Assembly: GCA_013397435.1 (NCBI GenBank)
Contig: VZRG01000451.1
Span: 310,001-374,000, forward strand
Reading direction: 5' to 3'
Source of the DNA: Erythrocercus mccallii
Taxonomy: Eukaryota > Chordata > Aves > Passeriformes > Dicruridae
Length of the DNA: 64,000 nucleotides
In this document: positions 24,429 through 38,100 of the stretch, piece after piece
How the letters are laid out: every line of letters begins with the position of its first letter
How positions within the stretch are numbered: the first letter of the stretch is position 1
Notes under the pieces: generated by a model
Told to the model about the DNA's origin: nothing
Seen by the model: only the letters and a program-made list of their open reading frames with translations
Database searches by the model: none
Position numbers and translations under genes: made by a program

Positions 24429-26520
24429 AATCACTAAACTCATGCAATACAAATGATTCATAGTCGTATAAACTCATTGCAAAAGTCACACAGAGTAGCT
24501 TTGTATGGTCATAAAATTGTTCTGAAACAAATCTCTTTTCACTCTGACAGCATAATATTTTGTGAAGTGGTATGCTGTCCCTGGTGTAACACGGATGTCT
24601 CATTCAGTGTGACTCCAGGGACTGGGAATTTAGATTTACCTTTGGTGTGGCTCAGAGCACTGGGAAAATAAAACCTTTTTTTCAGATTCATACTAGTATT
24701 TTGCATACTACTTATATATACAGGTTGTAAAGTTGTAAAGATGATGCTGTGGTGCAGACGTCAAATTCAGGTTTTCAGCGCTAAACAATGATAAATTTAA
24801 ATTGGGCCATCACCATTCAGTAGACCAAATTTAGTTAAGGAAGTGGCAGTTGCAATAAACCTTTGGAAGCAGAATACCTTTTCTCAAAAGTCAGTCTGGA
24901 CTTGGATATCTAAATCCTGCAACCCTTACTCAGGTCATTGATGAAGGTGGTGTGGGCTATTAAGACAACATTGACTACCAAGATAATGACTGAGAAAACA
25001 ACCTCTGGAAAGCTGCCACACATGTTCTGTGGCCTTGGCTATCTGCACATGGCAGGTGCCTCCTTTCCCTGCTCTCAGATCCTGTTTTGCTTGCTTGGAC
25101 AACCCAAGCCTTCTGAAAAGAAGACTGTTAGTTATCTTGAAAACTCCTTTTTATAAATCCACTCTCTCTTTCTCATCTTAATGGTTGTATCTTGACATTT
25201 TTGGTTGTTCTGGACTTCAGATGAATTGCTTGAACAAATTGAGATTGAACAAATTGTTTTTCCTACCTGAGCTCTGGGGTCAGTCTGCACACCACCAGTG
25301 TGTCTGTTGCAGTGTGGTCTTGATAGCAAAGCTCCTTAATTGGCTCATGGCTTATACAGAAAAATTGACTAATTTTCCAGTACAGCTAAAATTAATTCGA
25401 AACATAATAACTCAGGAAGGTAGAAAGACTTTTATAATGCTGCAAATCATGTCCAGTTGGGGTTTTGTCAGCTTAGTGGTATCAGTAGGCCAGCTAGTCA
25501 AGCTGTGTAGTGTTGTCCTGGGCAGTCATGTAGAAACCCTGGTTTAGGGTGTCATAATTCTCTACACTTAAAAAGATGGAGTTAATCTGCCCTTGCAAAC
25601 CTGGGCATGCTTTAAGTGTTTTTACCTCCTTTTTTATACCCTGTCATGGAATTTTTCAGAAATAAAACACCTGTCTGAGCTGAATAGTCAGGACACAGGA
25701 CCAATTTTCCTGGGTTCAAATTGGACAAAATTATCTTTGTTCCAGAGTTGCAGTTGTACAGAGAGAGGATGCCCTGGCCATTTATCATTAAATGTCAAGA
25801 TGAAGTACTTATGTCTAACTGACTTATGACAATCCTGTATTTGGCTATAACTTTCAGGAGACTCACAGAACATGACAGCAAATGGACAACACAAAAAATG
25901 GATATGGCAGAAGAGGGACACGGCAGAATGGGATGGTTAAAAAGAACAAGTGCCTAACAACATACACTTCCAGCTGGTGGTCTTTCCCAGGGCATGCTGA
26001 CAGCAGGAGGAAGTCCCAAATCTGACCAGTTGTTTAGTGACTAATCATTAAGTGGGATGAAATGTAGTGATTTACAATCCAAGTGTGTCTGCAAAACAGG
26101 TGTCTCTTGGATCTTAAGATGTATAGGGCAGTATAAATGAGATTATTGTATATACTGCATATCCCATTGTCAATAAATGCTTTTTTACTTTTAAAAATCT
26201 TACAGGTTTGTCCTAAGAATAAGTTCAAATCTTAATGTCCATTTCAAACAATCATTGAAATAATTTTACAAGACTTTTCCAATATTTATTTTCCCATATT
26301 ATTTTTGGAACACTAAGTCTTAGGATCATCCACAGTGCATATTAGTTCTTATTCTGACATTTGTTCCATCTGTCACTGAACACAGTTTGCTTTTCATGAG
26401 GTCTGAATTAGCAGAAGGATTTCTTTTCACTTCACCATCTTATACTTTTCAACTGGTTGCATATATGAGCACAAATTATGTTTTTGAAGTGTCTTTCTTT
26501 GGATAACTTGCCTTATCTCA

Positions 26521-26560
26521 TAAGTCCTTAACGCTGTGCCTCATTTGCCCCATGGTACAA
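26521..26560 (+). mobile_element. Possible MIR/CORE-like ancient SINE relic
   Basis: TAAGTCCTTAACGCTGTGCC followed by TCATTTGCCCCATGG resembles the 3' half of MIR-type SINEs (pattern: AAGTC, CTTAAC, CTGTGCCTCA, CCCCAT). Only about 40 bp align by eye, so chance similarity is possible. Confidence 0.3.
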
Positions 26561-29500
26561 ACAGCCCAGCTCCCTTCACAGAAGTCTGGGTGTGGTGCCT
26601 GATCATCACCACCTGCTGAAGGAGAGAACCCTGCAGCACTGTGGGCCCTGAAGCAAGCAGACCAGCGCCACTGAAACCACAGGTGGAGCAATAAGCACAT
26701 GCCCTGCTGTGATCCTGCAATGGGGAGGAGGCAAAAACAAGAGATGTCTTTTATTGGCTCAGTGTGCCTAATATCAGACCTCCAGAAAATATGGACTCAT
26801 TCTCAGGTGAGTTGTGGCATTGAAACTACTGCTTGGCATGTGGTTTAGTATTTTCTCATTAAGCATTTATCCTTAGTCTATGCACAACTAGGTCTTATTT
26901 TCGGGTTAGGTGCTGAACCACAGCAGAGTGTCTTAGAGATCATAATAAATAACAATACATAGTAGTGTAAAATATTAACTCTTAAAATTGAGGTTTTTTT
27001 AAAATTAGATAACCAATTAAAATGTACTTGGGTATTTCTGGGTGTCCTAGTGAAAAAGACTGACATATGCCCTCTCTTCTGTCACCCTTACATGCACCTA
27101 ACTTTATCCAAACTTGTAATAACATACAAAAGATTTTAAATGTACTTCCTTAATTTGAATTAAAATTACACCAAAAAGAGTTATTTTATACTATTCAGTA
27201 TGGAAGTCTTGTATTGTGTAAATTCTTTAAAACTTTTTGGTCTTTTTTACATGCATGGAGAAATAAATTTCACAAAGTGATGTGAGGTGCTATGAGATCT
27301 GCTTTCTCAGGCTGTATTCCAAGCCCAGCCTTCAAGCATCAAATAATTCAAACAGATAACAAGTCAATTTCTTTTGGTTAACTATATTTTTTCAGGACCC
27401 ACAAATTGCTTCATTTGGACCGCCATAACCATTGACATCACAACTGCTTAATTGGAATAAATAATCAATTATATTCTATTCTATTTTGATTTTAATGTCA
27501 TCAAGAGAGCACCTAAATGCTAATAACGCAGTAAACTACATAATATTTAGTACATATGGCTAGTTGATATATGTTCTACTTATAAATTGACTTATTAGGT
27601 GTGGTTCATCTAATGAAATGCTGCATTTGTGATGGATGTGTCTAATCTGAATGGACTCCTTAGACTATACTCAATGGAAGCACTGTAAATGGATATGATT
27701 CATCTCATTTTATGCAGATGTCCGCAGTAAATTACTTGAATTGTGCCAGACATTGATTTTCCCCTCAGCTGTCAAAGGTTAACAGATGGATGATGAAACC
27801 TTCTTGCCCATTTCACCACAAATCTAATATAGGATGTTAAATTTCATGCTGGTGAGGTGTGAAATAACAAATGGTTGTTTGATTCAAAATATGCTACACC
27901 TTTCTTAAGAGCAAACAACTACTTCCCAGTGTTACTGACTTTGAGTGGTAGTTTGACTAGACCTTTAAATGTAAGTAAGATCATTCATGCAATATAGCAT
28001 GAATTGACTTATGGCCAGGTATATCAGCTTACTCACAAAATATTGTTGAGCTGCAGCTGAGAATAAGCTACATAATTGAACTCATTATAGTTGGTTTACT
28101 CACCCTTTTTATTGGGGATGGTACCCTGGTTTAAGTCTTCTGTGTAATGGTGATCTCAAGCTAAGGGTGGCTTTCCCATACACCCACGGGAATCTTAGGT
28201 ATTGAAACAAAAATTCAGTTCTCCTTGGAGGAAATTAAATATTTAAATAGTATTTAAACATGAAATAGAAAAGGCATATTCCCTTTCTCAGTCACTTGAG
28301 CCCATTCCAACAGATCCGGAAGACTGGAATTGTACAGGGGTTTTTCACTGATTTACTAGGTATTCTTCACCAGACTGCTCATTATTGTTGGTTGCAGCTT
28401 GCATTCACAGTGGATTTCATTACAATTTTTTTCTTTTCCAAGAAACAGATGGTATTCTTCAACACAAAATAGTTACTTACATTTTGGAAGCTGTTCTGGT
28501 AAAACAGAGCAGTTCTGCAAGCTACAAGAGCTTTTCACTTTATTGTAGTTTTGAGCCGACTCATTGGAAATGCTCAAAATTTTGAAATGTTTTCATCTGT
28601 GTTAATTTTTTGGGAGAAAAGGAGTGATAACTTGGAGTGGGGGTAAGTTTTGCCCACATGAAGGACTCTCCACTGCAAAAGATGAATGCTCAGAAAGTTG
28701 TAATAGCAATCTCCCTTATGATGCATTAACTGGGGCTTAAACTCATGACATATGAATCTGTAAAGGGTTTCTAAAAATTTACCTTGCTGCTTTTCTCTTT
28801 ATGTAGATGAGGCTCTGAAAAGTGACTAGTTATCTTAATTAACTAGGTGAATTAAATGTGCTTCCACAGTCATTTATTTAAGAAACTTGTATTTCAGAAT
28901 TCACTAATGAAACACTGGAATTTAGAAAAAGGATTACTAGAACATTTAGTTTTGTGCTGAAGACAGTTGGGCAAATACACAAAGCTATTCTATAACGTAA
29001 AAATACAGTGAAAAGGAGGAGCTCCTGCTAGAATAGAAAAATCACACAAATTTTCCCCAATATGTTCTATCAGAGACCTTGTTAAAGTGATCAAGAGGGT
29101 CAAAAGGCATAGTAAATGTGTCTGAAGAGTCAGTGCTGCTACAGCTTGGCACCGACATTAGTCCAGTCGTCTCTGCTTGTGGTACAAGTCAAAATAAAGG
29201 CAAACTATGGTGAATATGGTGATTGCAAGGAAATGCAAGCAAATGCCAAGCAGTGTGTACATTTAAAAAATATCTGACTACAACTCAGCAATTTATTTAT
29301 TTCTCTCCCCAGAAATAAATGGAAAAACTGAAAAATTAAATGTTTCACTGATGTTGCTGACAATTTATTAGTGTTAGGCCTTGAAGCTGAAAACCTTGCA
29401 GATTTATTTGGAATATTGTTGGAATAAATAAATGAATTTCCCTTTCTGCTTGCACAGCTCTACTATATCTCTATTTATGTATTTAAGTTGCTATCTTACA

Positions 29501-30108
29501 TCCACATAAATTAGAAGGAATAGAGCACAGTGCTCACAAAAGCCAGACCTTGCTCTCCTCTCAATTTTCTTTGTCAATAATACTTACTGAATTTATAGAT
29601 CATACTTATAAACTTTAGAGAAAATAGCTTATGTCCCAAGGAAGCAATTGTTAGTTCTCTCTCCAGCTAAAAGAAGGGATTTAAATTTTTTGGTGTAATT
29701 TTATCCCAATTAATTTAAAAAGAGCAGCTTCTGAGACTATTCAAGCTACTTTTGTTCTCTTTTGCTTCTGGCTTAATGGATGGCAGCAGTCAAAAATACC
29801 ACTAATTAAAAAAATAGAAAAAAACCCCCATCTTCAATTTTAAATGAACACATTTGTTATTAATTATTTTCTCTCTGTATTTTCCCTCTTCCTTAGTGAA
29901 AATGCTTTCAAGAACACCATGCTCTGATTCTTCTAACACTGAAGAAATACATCTTTCTACTTTGTCTTATCTGCTCCCTCCTATTACCCACATTTGTGAA
30001 TAAGCTGTTATACCTGGCCATAAGTCAATTCATGCTGTATTGCATGATGGTCCTTTGCTATGATTTCTGAATCACAGAAATAGAGAGGAAGATAAATTCT
30101 GGGGCCTG

Positions 30109-30555
30109 ATGCTAAAAAGGAGGTGGATAAACAAAATGGGAAGGCATTTCTTGCTTCTCTCTTCCCATAGCCCAGGGGAGGATGCCAGTCCCCAGATCCT
30201 TGCTAACCAACATCTAGCACTGCGGCCCACTGCCACATTCCCAGCCCAAAATCACTTCACCACCCTTCTGTGTCTGGAGGAAGCACTGGGAAGGATTGTC
30301 TGCCTGGAACATCTAATACTGCTGATCTTGTGCTCCTTTCTCTACACCATATCTGCATTGCTTTTTATTTCTTGCCAGTGGGATCTATTTCAAAATTTTC
30401 TTTTTCTGAAGCATTTGTACATGAAGGAATTGGGAAATCCAGGCTCCCAAGCATGTCTTCTGTTTTGTTCCTACATCTTAAGTCACACAAATGGCTTAAA
30501 ATCTTGTGAGGTGCATCTTTGCCCAAATTTCATCTTTATCCAACTCATTTGCTGA
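30109..30555 (+). other. Unassigned 148-codon open frame, probably not a gene
   Basis: An ATG-initiated frame of 148 codons whose predicted product is rich in L, F, C and S, with one strongly hydrophobic stretch around residues 65-100. It resembles no family I recognise. A second frame (30270-30509) is open through the same bases. It ends about 110 bp before a CR1 fragment. In DNA of this composition one or a few frames of this length are expected by chance in 64 kb. Listed because it is among the longest ATG frames outside identified repeats. Confidence 0.15.
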
Positions 30556-30667
30556 ATTGATGGGTGCAGGTTTAAGTGTCCTGGTTGTTCTCTCTTAGCA
30601 TGGGGCTGCAAAGCTGGCCAAAGCCCCTCCACATCTCAACCTATGCAAGAGACAAAGAAGTGCATCA

Positions 30668-30905
30668 TATCACAGAATCACAGAATATTGGGTTGGAAGA
30701 GACCTTCAAGGTCACCAAGTCCAGCCCAGCCCTAACACCTCAGTTAAACCATGGCCCCAAGTGCCACACCCAGTCTTTTTTAAACGCATCCAGGGATAGT
30801 GACTCCACCACCTCCCTGGGTAGACAATTCCAGTACTTTATCACTCTTTCCATAAAAACCTTTCTCCTAATGTCTGACCTATATTTCCCATGGTGCAGTT
30901 TATAT
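30668..30905 (-). mobile_element. CR1 LINE 3' fragment
   Basis: ATCACAGAATCACAGAATATTGG then GGTTGGAAGAGACCTTCAAGG is the reverse-complement CR1 3' terminus. The interior follows: CACCAAGTCCAGCCCAGCCCT, AACCATGGCCCCAAGTGCC, GTGACTCCACCACCTCCCTG and TTTCTCCTAATGTCTGACC. The element is on the minus strand, 5' truncated near 30905. The CCAAGTCCA and CCACCACCTCC wording differs from the copy at 9318, indicating a different CR1 subfamily. The plus-strand frame of 160 codons at 30576-31058 runs antisense through it and is not a gene. Confidence 0.93.
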
Positions 30906-31300
30906 CACAAAGCCAAGATAAACTTTCAATGTCTTCAAGGAGTGATTTGCAAAATTGTGAGAGAAATAGCTCTGGTATTCTCTTTTCTCTGTGAGAGACC
31001 AGAAGATAGCCCTGCCAAAATATTCAAACATATTCCTAAATCCAGACCAACTGAATAGGCAGAAGCAGATACATAAGTATCTTACAAATTCAGAGCTGCA
31101 AGTATAGTATATTTAGAATAGATAAAAAGGAAGAAATTCAAACTTTTCTCTTAAAGAATGTATTAGAAATTCTTTTACTAAGGCTTTTACTACATTTTAC
31201 TTTTCAGTCCAAATGACCTAAACAAGCATATTAGTCTCCTGTTACTTAGAACGTTGTACAAAAAAGGCATATTGATGAAGTTTGAAGTTTAAGCTGAGAC

Positions 31301-31324
31301 TGAACTATTAGCCCTAATAGTTCA
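31301..31324. repeat. Perfect 11-bp inverted repeat, 2-nt loop
   Basis: TGAACTATTAG and CTAATAGTTCA flank CC. The arms are exact reverse complements. Confidence 0.9.
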
Positions 31325-31678
31325 CATGGTTTTGTTACCTTCAGAGGTGTTTCTTTTCAATTTTTATGGTAAGACACTTATTTAAGGAATATGTTTTATT
31401 ATCTCACATCAAACCAGTCAGAGGGAAAAAGTTATTATTTTTTATTTAGCACCAGGAATAGGCCTGAGTCATTGTTAGCAACTTGGTAAAGGTTTATCAG
31501 TAAGAAGTCATTCTGCATAAGGACAGTCCTGGAGCTTCTTTCAGTATCAGGGTTCTTCTCTAGTGTACCTACAGGTCTTGGTGATTAATTCCAAAAACTT
31601 AATGGTTAAATGATTTGTCATTACTATTGGATCAACACTACATTGCACGTTTTTAGCTGAATTACTGGACAGTGAACA

Positions 31679-32143
31679 CTAGCTTTTCATAGTACACCTA
31701 GCTGTGTGGAAAGTTCCTCCACAAATATTTGCGTGCAAATGTGTTACATGTACAAACAAACAAAAAATGAGATTCATATTGATTTGGAGGGTGCTATTTT
31801 CCTTTAAAGAGTCACTCAGGTAGTGAATTTCTTTCAGCACGAGAGGAAGCTGACAGAGCACAAGGAACAGGAGGCACCATTGCTCTACAACATCATGGCT
31901 ATGATAGGGTTTATGGCCAAATACAAATATGGTACAAACGCGATCCTTTGAAATGCAGCCCCAGGAAATATTTCTGAAGGCAAGGATAGTCTTCCTATTG
32001 TATTTTTTCAGCAAGATCACCTCTGGAGTGCTAATTTTGCCTGCAACTATTTCCAAACACCTGCTACAAACTGTGCAACTCCTCTCTTTTCTACCTTTAA
32101 GTTGACTGTCCTCTGTGAATTCACCTCCAGATGGTACTGGCAT
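31679..32143 (-). other. Unassigned 154-codon open frame, probably not a gene
   Basis: ATG-initiated minus-strand frame of 154 codons, outside any repeat I recognise. The predicted product has scattered Cys and His but no metal-binding spacing that I can identify, and a hydrophobic segment around residues 85-105. The start codon lies in a second overlapping frame (32047-32283). No splice structure or upstream CpG island supports transcription. It is the longest ATG frame not explained by a repeat, which is the only reason to list it. Confidence 0.15.
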
Positions 32144-35100
32144 TTGGATAGAAGGTTTGGGCCCCAGTATGGCAAGTCACATAGTTGCATGCCTACACTG
32201 ATTTCTGTGAGACTACCTACTTGCTTAAAATGCAAATAGTCTGTTAAGTACCTTTTATGGATAGGGAATGCTGCATATATCATACCATTACCAACTCATA
32301 AGCTATCCAATTTCACTCAGGCATCCAGTTTGCTCATGCATACAGTGTTTTAGACTGGATGATGGGATTAAATAGTCATCACAGTGTATGTAGCAGGTGA
32401 TACAATATTAAATCCCAAAGTTTTGACATCAAATTTTCTGGAAGAATTTTCTGGTCCACAGTGCCCTGGAGTAGAGCCAGGGCTGGCTTCCTGATGGTTT
32501 GGAAACTTTCAGCTATAATATTCTGATTTAATGACTGAATATTTGCACCTTCAGCCTATTCCTGTAAATTCAAATGCAATAAAAGCTTGAAATGCTGAAC
32601 AGGATGGTAGTTGCAGCACAATGTTAACAACCCGGATCAGAAATGCTGCATTTTAAACAAGTGTTTCATGCAAAAGGAATAATAATAAAAAATCTTTGAA
32701 AGTATGGGCACATGCATTATCTGTATGTAGCTACTATACACCAGAGTGTTAGTAGGCATCCTGAAAGAAACTTTTTGAAATTATAGATTTTGGGCAGATT
32801 ATATACGATGACATAGTGGCAAAACAGCACAGAAAATACATATCCTCATCAGAGAATGGACTCACTGTTCCAGTTTGATTTTAACACTGTTTTGGCTTCT
32901 CATTGCCTTCTAGTTTTTCTCTAGACTCACTATAGCATTCTTCCTTCAAATCCAGATTTTCTCCATCAATACCTTTTCAACGGAGAGATATACTTCACCT
33001 ACATCTATATTTCACCTACATTTCAGCTTTTAGAGCTATTTAAAATCCAACTGGATTGCAGTATCTTCATTTCCCCTGCGTTTTTATTTTCCAATAAACT
33101 GCTTATTTGAGTTGTCTGTGAAACAAGAAAATCCAGATAAGGTGCTCCAAAACATTAAAGAGTTATTTCTATCATATTCCTTTATCGACTTTCATTAACA
33201 TAGAAAATTTAGTAACTGGTAAATAAAAGGTTTTAATATTTACCTAAATTTCCCTGAAATACATCAATTTTATTTTCTGATAAGGAGAGTTAAAACAATA
33301 TGGAGAAGTGAGAAAAATGCTGAACTATAAACTATTTTATTAGTGTCCCACACAAGAGGAAATTTAATGTCCTGTCAGCCTTGCTGTTAGGATAATTTCA
33401 TGAAGCTGTGCTTCTGTGGTTCCATCTCAGCAACAGAGAGAATTTAAAATGGTGGTGTGACAGGCAAAAGAGAAACACACTGACTATTATAAAAGACTAT
33501 TTTATCATTGTTATAAGTGCTAAATATCATATCTGATCTGATCTGCTCTGGTTCAAAAGGCCAGGCAAGGAAAAAAAGGAAAGAGAAATCTGTGAAGTCA
33601 TGGTTGTGATTCAGAAACAAGTGTGACACATTCCAGACTGGAACAGTGAGCTGGCAAACATGCTCTTAGCACAGCCATATTTTGGTAATTCTTGATAAGC
33701 CACTTTGTGTGCAAACTGTTAATGAAATTATTTATTTTAAAGAACAAGACCTGTAGGTAGAGATCAGGCTACTAATACACTAATCTGTACAGCTGGGAAA
33801 AGTAGAAAAACTTTTCATATCTGAAAAACCCTTATAGATTGAGATCTTACCATTTTGCAGCTGTCTTCCAGAGTTTAATTAAGATATTTCTTTCACTCAT
33901 AAAGTTTATCTCGAGTATTCCCCATGGCTGCTATGGTTACAATAACACCATCAGAAATGTTTTGTGATGTATTTTCTGTGTATAACCTTGGCTTTGAACT
34001 ATGAATAGTGATTTCGAACTCCTTGATCTCCTTTTTCTGTGTATGTCAGACCCTCTATGACTTGCAGATTTCATGTGATGGCAGAATAAGACAGGGCAAT
34101 GCCTCAGTTCTCAGTTTGGGTATGTGCAGCACAGATTTTTCCAATGAAAGACATTTTCCTCTTTCTTGTGTCATGAATCCTGCAGTAGATTGGCAGATCA
34201 GGAAGTGTGATCACTAAGTGTGACCTCCACAGTGCTTCAAATAAGTAAATAAAAGGCCCATTTGGAGTGGGTGAACAAGAAGAAAACTAACTGCAAGTAT
34301 CAGGAGGGGTATCCTAAAACTTTCAGACTTGTCAGGTCTCTGAAGAACAAGAAAATTGTAGTAATAAAACCTCTGGTCCTAGTGAAATATTATCTTCACC
34401 CCAAAAAATGGTAAGTGAAGTCCTGAGATAAGGGAAAGTGGTCTGAGAAGAGAACATGACGTGGATAAATGTACAGTGTGATGAAGACCAAAAATGTGAC
34501 CAACTCTCAAGAACATTAGATTTTTCAAAAGAATTTTCTTTCACCAATTTTCAATATTAGCTGACAAGACACTAATAGTATTGCTTGATTACATCCTACT
34601 ATTAGAAACCTTGCAGATTAGGTGTTGACAACTAGGTGTTCTTCTACTCTTCTTGAAATGAGGGAGAGAGCTGTTCAGAATCTCAGTTGCTTACTATCGT
34701 TGCCCTTGGGCCAATGATGATCAGGAGTTGTTGCATAAGATGAAGAAAGATTGGTATTTCATGTGATAATAAATTATTTTCAGTCTTGCTTGAATATGAG
34801 TATGAAACTTTTTTTTCACTATTAAAGCTTCACAACAATCATGTTCTTTCGCTAAATGAGGTCAAAGTAATAGCCATCAATTCTAGAATCAGCAGAAGGC
34901 TCCTCTGGCATATAATATCTTAAAAAGCTATGTCTGATTTCACGCAGTTATTCTCAGTCCTCATGATGGTGACAGAAAGAATAGAAAATTTCTACATTCG
35001 TCATGGTAGAACTACTTTGTACCATTCTTGGTACAGTGAGCTCTCTTGTTTCACTGGCTGCCTCATGGAAATAGCTTCTGACACTGATACTGCTTACAGG

Positions 35101-38100
35101 ATCTGTGTAATTGAGAGTAATTTACAAGCTTCTCAGGTTCTTAAATTGTGACTGTTCCTTTTTTACACAAAATTTGACCTCTTAGTCTCCATGTAAGCAC
35201 AGTGTAAGTAAGCTGTGAGCTAGCCTTCATTTTTTTTTAAAGTGGTGCAAGCAACAACATCTCTCTGTAAAGAAAGGGGAGAATACTACAACTATTTTTA
35301 AAATTGTTAACAGAGCTGCTTCCAAAGAATGAATGCAGGAAAAAGTTGCAGTGGAGGTTACAAAAAACCAAAACCAACAAACCAGTAAATAAATTGTGAA
35401 TTAAAGGAAGTGTGTAAGATGGAAGAGGAGCAATGAAGGGTGTTCCAGGCAAACATCATTCTCAGTGACTCTGCTCCCATGCACTGGTTCATGGTTCTGC
35501 TTTTAATGGGTTTTTTTCCTACAGTATCAACATAGTTTTCATCTGGACTCTCTTCTTATCACTTGCCCCTGCCTATGAGGCTGTTGTGTTGCTGAAAGCA
35601 AGTTTTGCTGAGGCTGCACACTGACTGGCTATTCAATTTGTGTTTATGTGTGGGCATGCGTGTTCTTGGGTTAACTAATGTTGACCAGAAGCTTTGACCA
35701 CAGGGTAGGAAGAGGGAGGGGAAGCAGGGGTGATTCTCACGCTGGTGGCAGTCACTTCCCATGAGAACACCCCGTAACAGTGCTATAGGGTTTGCAGGTG
35801 CAGGGCAGAGAGAATAACAGTGCAAGGTCTGTAGCGTGGGAACAAGGAGAAAGTGCTGCCCCAGAGGCTCTGGGAAAGGCTGCCACAGCTTGGGTGACTG
35901 GGCACAGAGCTGAAAGCCAGCTATGCAGCTTCAGAGAGAGGGCTATTAGCAGTGCAAAAGGCTGAGGCTCTTAAGGCACCGTGTGACGTGTGGCTTAGTG
36001 GATGGTGTTGCCTTTGCTCCAAGGACCAGAGACCAGCACAGCTCAAAACCCAACAACAAGCAAATGTAACTCGTTTCAGCAGCAGCTGCAGAGGCTATCA
36101 GAATAATGCAGTTTGTAATGAAATTAAGTGTGTAAACAGGCACTGGAGGTTATAAACAGAAGACATGGCATGCGCATAGGAACCCTCTAGCCTTGGATGC
36201 TACTGAATCCACATCTTCCAGCTCCAGAAAAATCCCATCACTACCTGTAGGGTGATCCTGGCTTTTGCTGTGTGGACACTATTTTCTTGGATACACAGCT
36301 GAATTTTCAAAGGGTTCCTACAAAAGTGAAGGGTGGGTCACCACAATGCCTTCAGATCTAGTCTTCATACACATGTATTTCCCTAAGTATTGTAAGATGA
36401 CTTTTCACACCTCCTGGATCAATTATTTTGTGGGACATGGCCATATGTGTCTATAAAGGATAATTTATCTGGGTTTTTAATTACCGCTTTTAATATTCAT
36501 CTAACTAAAGGAAAAATAAAGTGATTTAATGAACCTAAAGATGAAAAGGAAATAATTTGGCTGAGCAGAATGAAAACACCACCACAAATTCAATTCAACG
36601 TGAAAGTAAATGATTATTTTTCATTTTAGAACTCGAATTTATTCCAATTTGTGGTTCCAGCTTAGCCTTCTCTAGACAACAGGAAATTAATCTCATCCTA
36701 AACACTTACCATGCAGCTTTTGTATCCATTCCTCTATAGCAGAGAAGTTTCTATTGGTTCGTTCAGTTTAGATGTAATTTTTCATCTATTCTGTTGTCTG
36801 ATGATAAATTTGTGAAATGAAGCATTAGTGATGCATTTGGAAAAGTGTACAATTTTGCAAGTAAGGTCTAATTTCCACTTCAGAGAATGGAACTTAAAGG
36901 CAGATGTGTCCTCATCTCACAAATTATCAGTAATAAAAGTCTTTTGTTGGGAAAAGTCTGAATAATAATTACCTGAAACAAACTACAAGGGGAGTGTCTG
37001 AGATGTGTCTCTGACACAGAGAATGGGAGAAGGAGGCAGTGATGGAACCTGCTGTGCTCTCAAAGGATACAAGGCACAAGGGATGAGGTGCTTGTTAGCC
37101 ATGCCTATTGATGCATTCCTTCTGGCCTTTCTGCCAAACCTGCTCTTACAATGCTGCCTGGAGGAACCTCTCTGAGAGCAGCCACCACCAAAGTACATGA
37201 CATGATGGTAAAACGCAAGGTGACTCTTGGATAGAGAAAATATTTCATGAGAGCATGTGCTCCTAGTTAATGTAGCTAACTAGAAATCATGTCTGATTCC
37301 TAGTGAAGGCATAAACATGTGGTTGCGTTTCTGTTATGAATATATGAAAAGACAAGGGGGAGTGTGTTTTACAGCTTGCTTTTTCCTCACATTTTTCTTC
37401 CTGCTGCTGGACATATCTTAACATATCCTAGGGTCTATCCTATCCTATGTATTGTATATCGTCACAATATAGTATACTGACACTATTATTATTATTGTCA
37501 TAATCACAAATTGCTATAAATATTCTTATTAATGATAATTATTAATGTATTGTCTGAATTGGCTTAAAATGCACTGCTGCTAGGCTTGCCCAAGAGGCGA
37601 GCAGGGTGTATTACACTTAAAGGCAAATGGACTACTCAAGAAATTGAACTTTTAAAAGGCTTTTACCTTTTCCTGTGGCAGGGGGATTTGTAACTGCATG
37701 TGATGTGAAGCAAGGAGCAGCTGAAAAAGGAGTGTGAGGAATGAGTAAATGGATTAGTCCATGCCAAATCAAGTGGTTCTGGTTCTAAATGACTAAAAGC
37801 CCATAACTTTTTTAGGGTTGGGGCTCCATCCTACCAGTGATACTGCCTTGGTAAATATTTCTTAGAGCAACATTACAATAATGGGCAAACCAGGAACACA
37901 TTTCTCATGCTTGTCAGTCTTGGCTGCTCCAAATGCCTGGAACACCTGTCTGTTTCTTCTCAGCTACCACAGAACTACCTACTCCAGATTTATCTTTTCA
38001 ACCATACTTCTCTATTTATGTGCTTGCAGCTGTAAGGGTACAGGCTAAAGAGATGTTTATGTAGCCCTCAAAATTAACTGGTACCTACACAACTTCTAAA

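Larger units (their letters stand above)
23188..30667. other. Repeat-poor AT-rich non-coding DNA, no gene
   Basis: About 7.5 kb without a recognisable gene. It holds a T/G-rich low-complexity tract near 23252-23300, a perfect hairpin at 24404-24428, a weak ancient-SINE-like patch at 26521-26560, and otherwise unique sequence. The frame of 120 codons at 25185-25547 and that of 148 codons at 30109-30555 are not similar to any protein I know. Confidence 0.5.

Noticed and set aside
26700..26800. Possible LTR edge around GATGTCTTTTATTGGCTC
   Set aside because: A single reverse polyadenylation-like motif with no supporting promoter or termini.
30576..31058. 160-codon plus-strand open frame
   Set aside because: It runs antisense through a CR1 3' fragment.
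35991..36050. tRNA-like promoter words: TGGCTTAGTGG (A-box-like) and AGCTCAAAACC (weak B-box-like)
   Set aside because: The spacing is plausible, but acceptor arms do not pair, the B box has two mismatches and no cloverleaf can be drawn. It is not a tRNA gene, and evidence for a tRNA-derived SINE is too weak.
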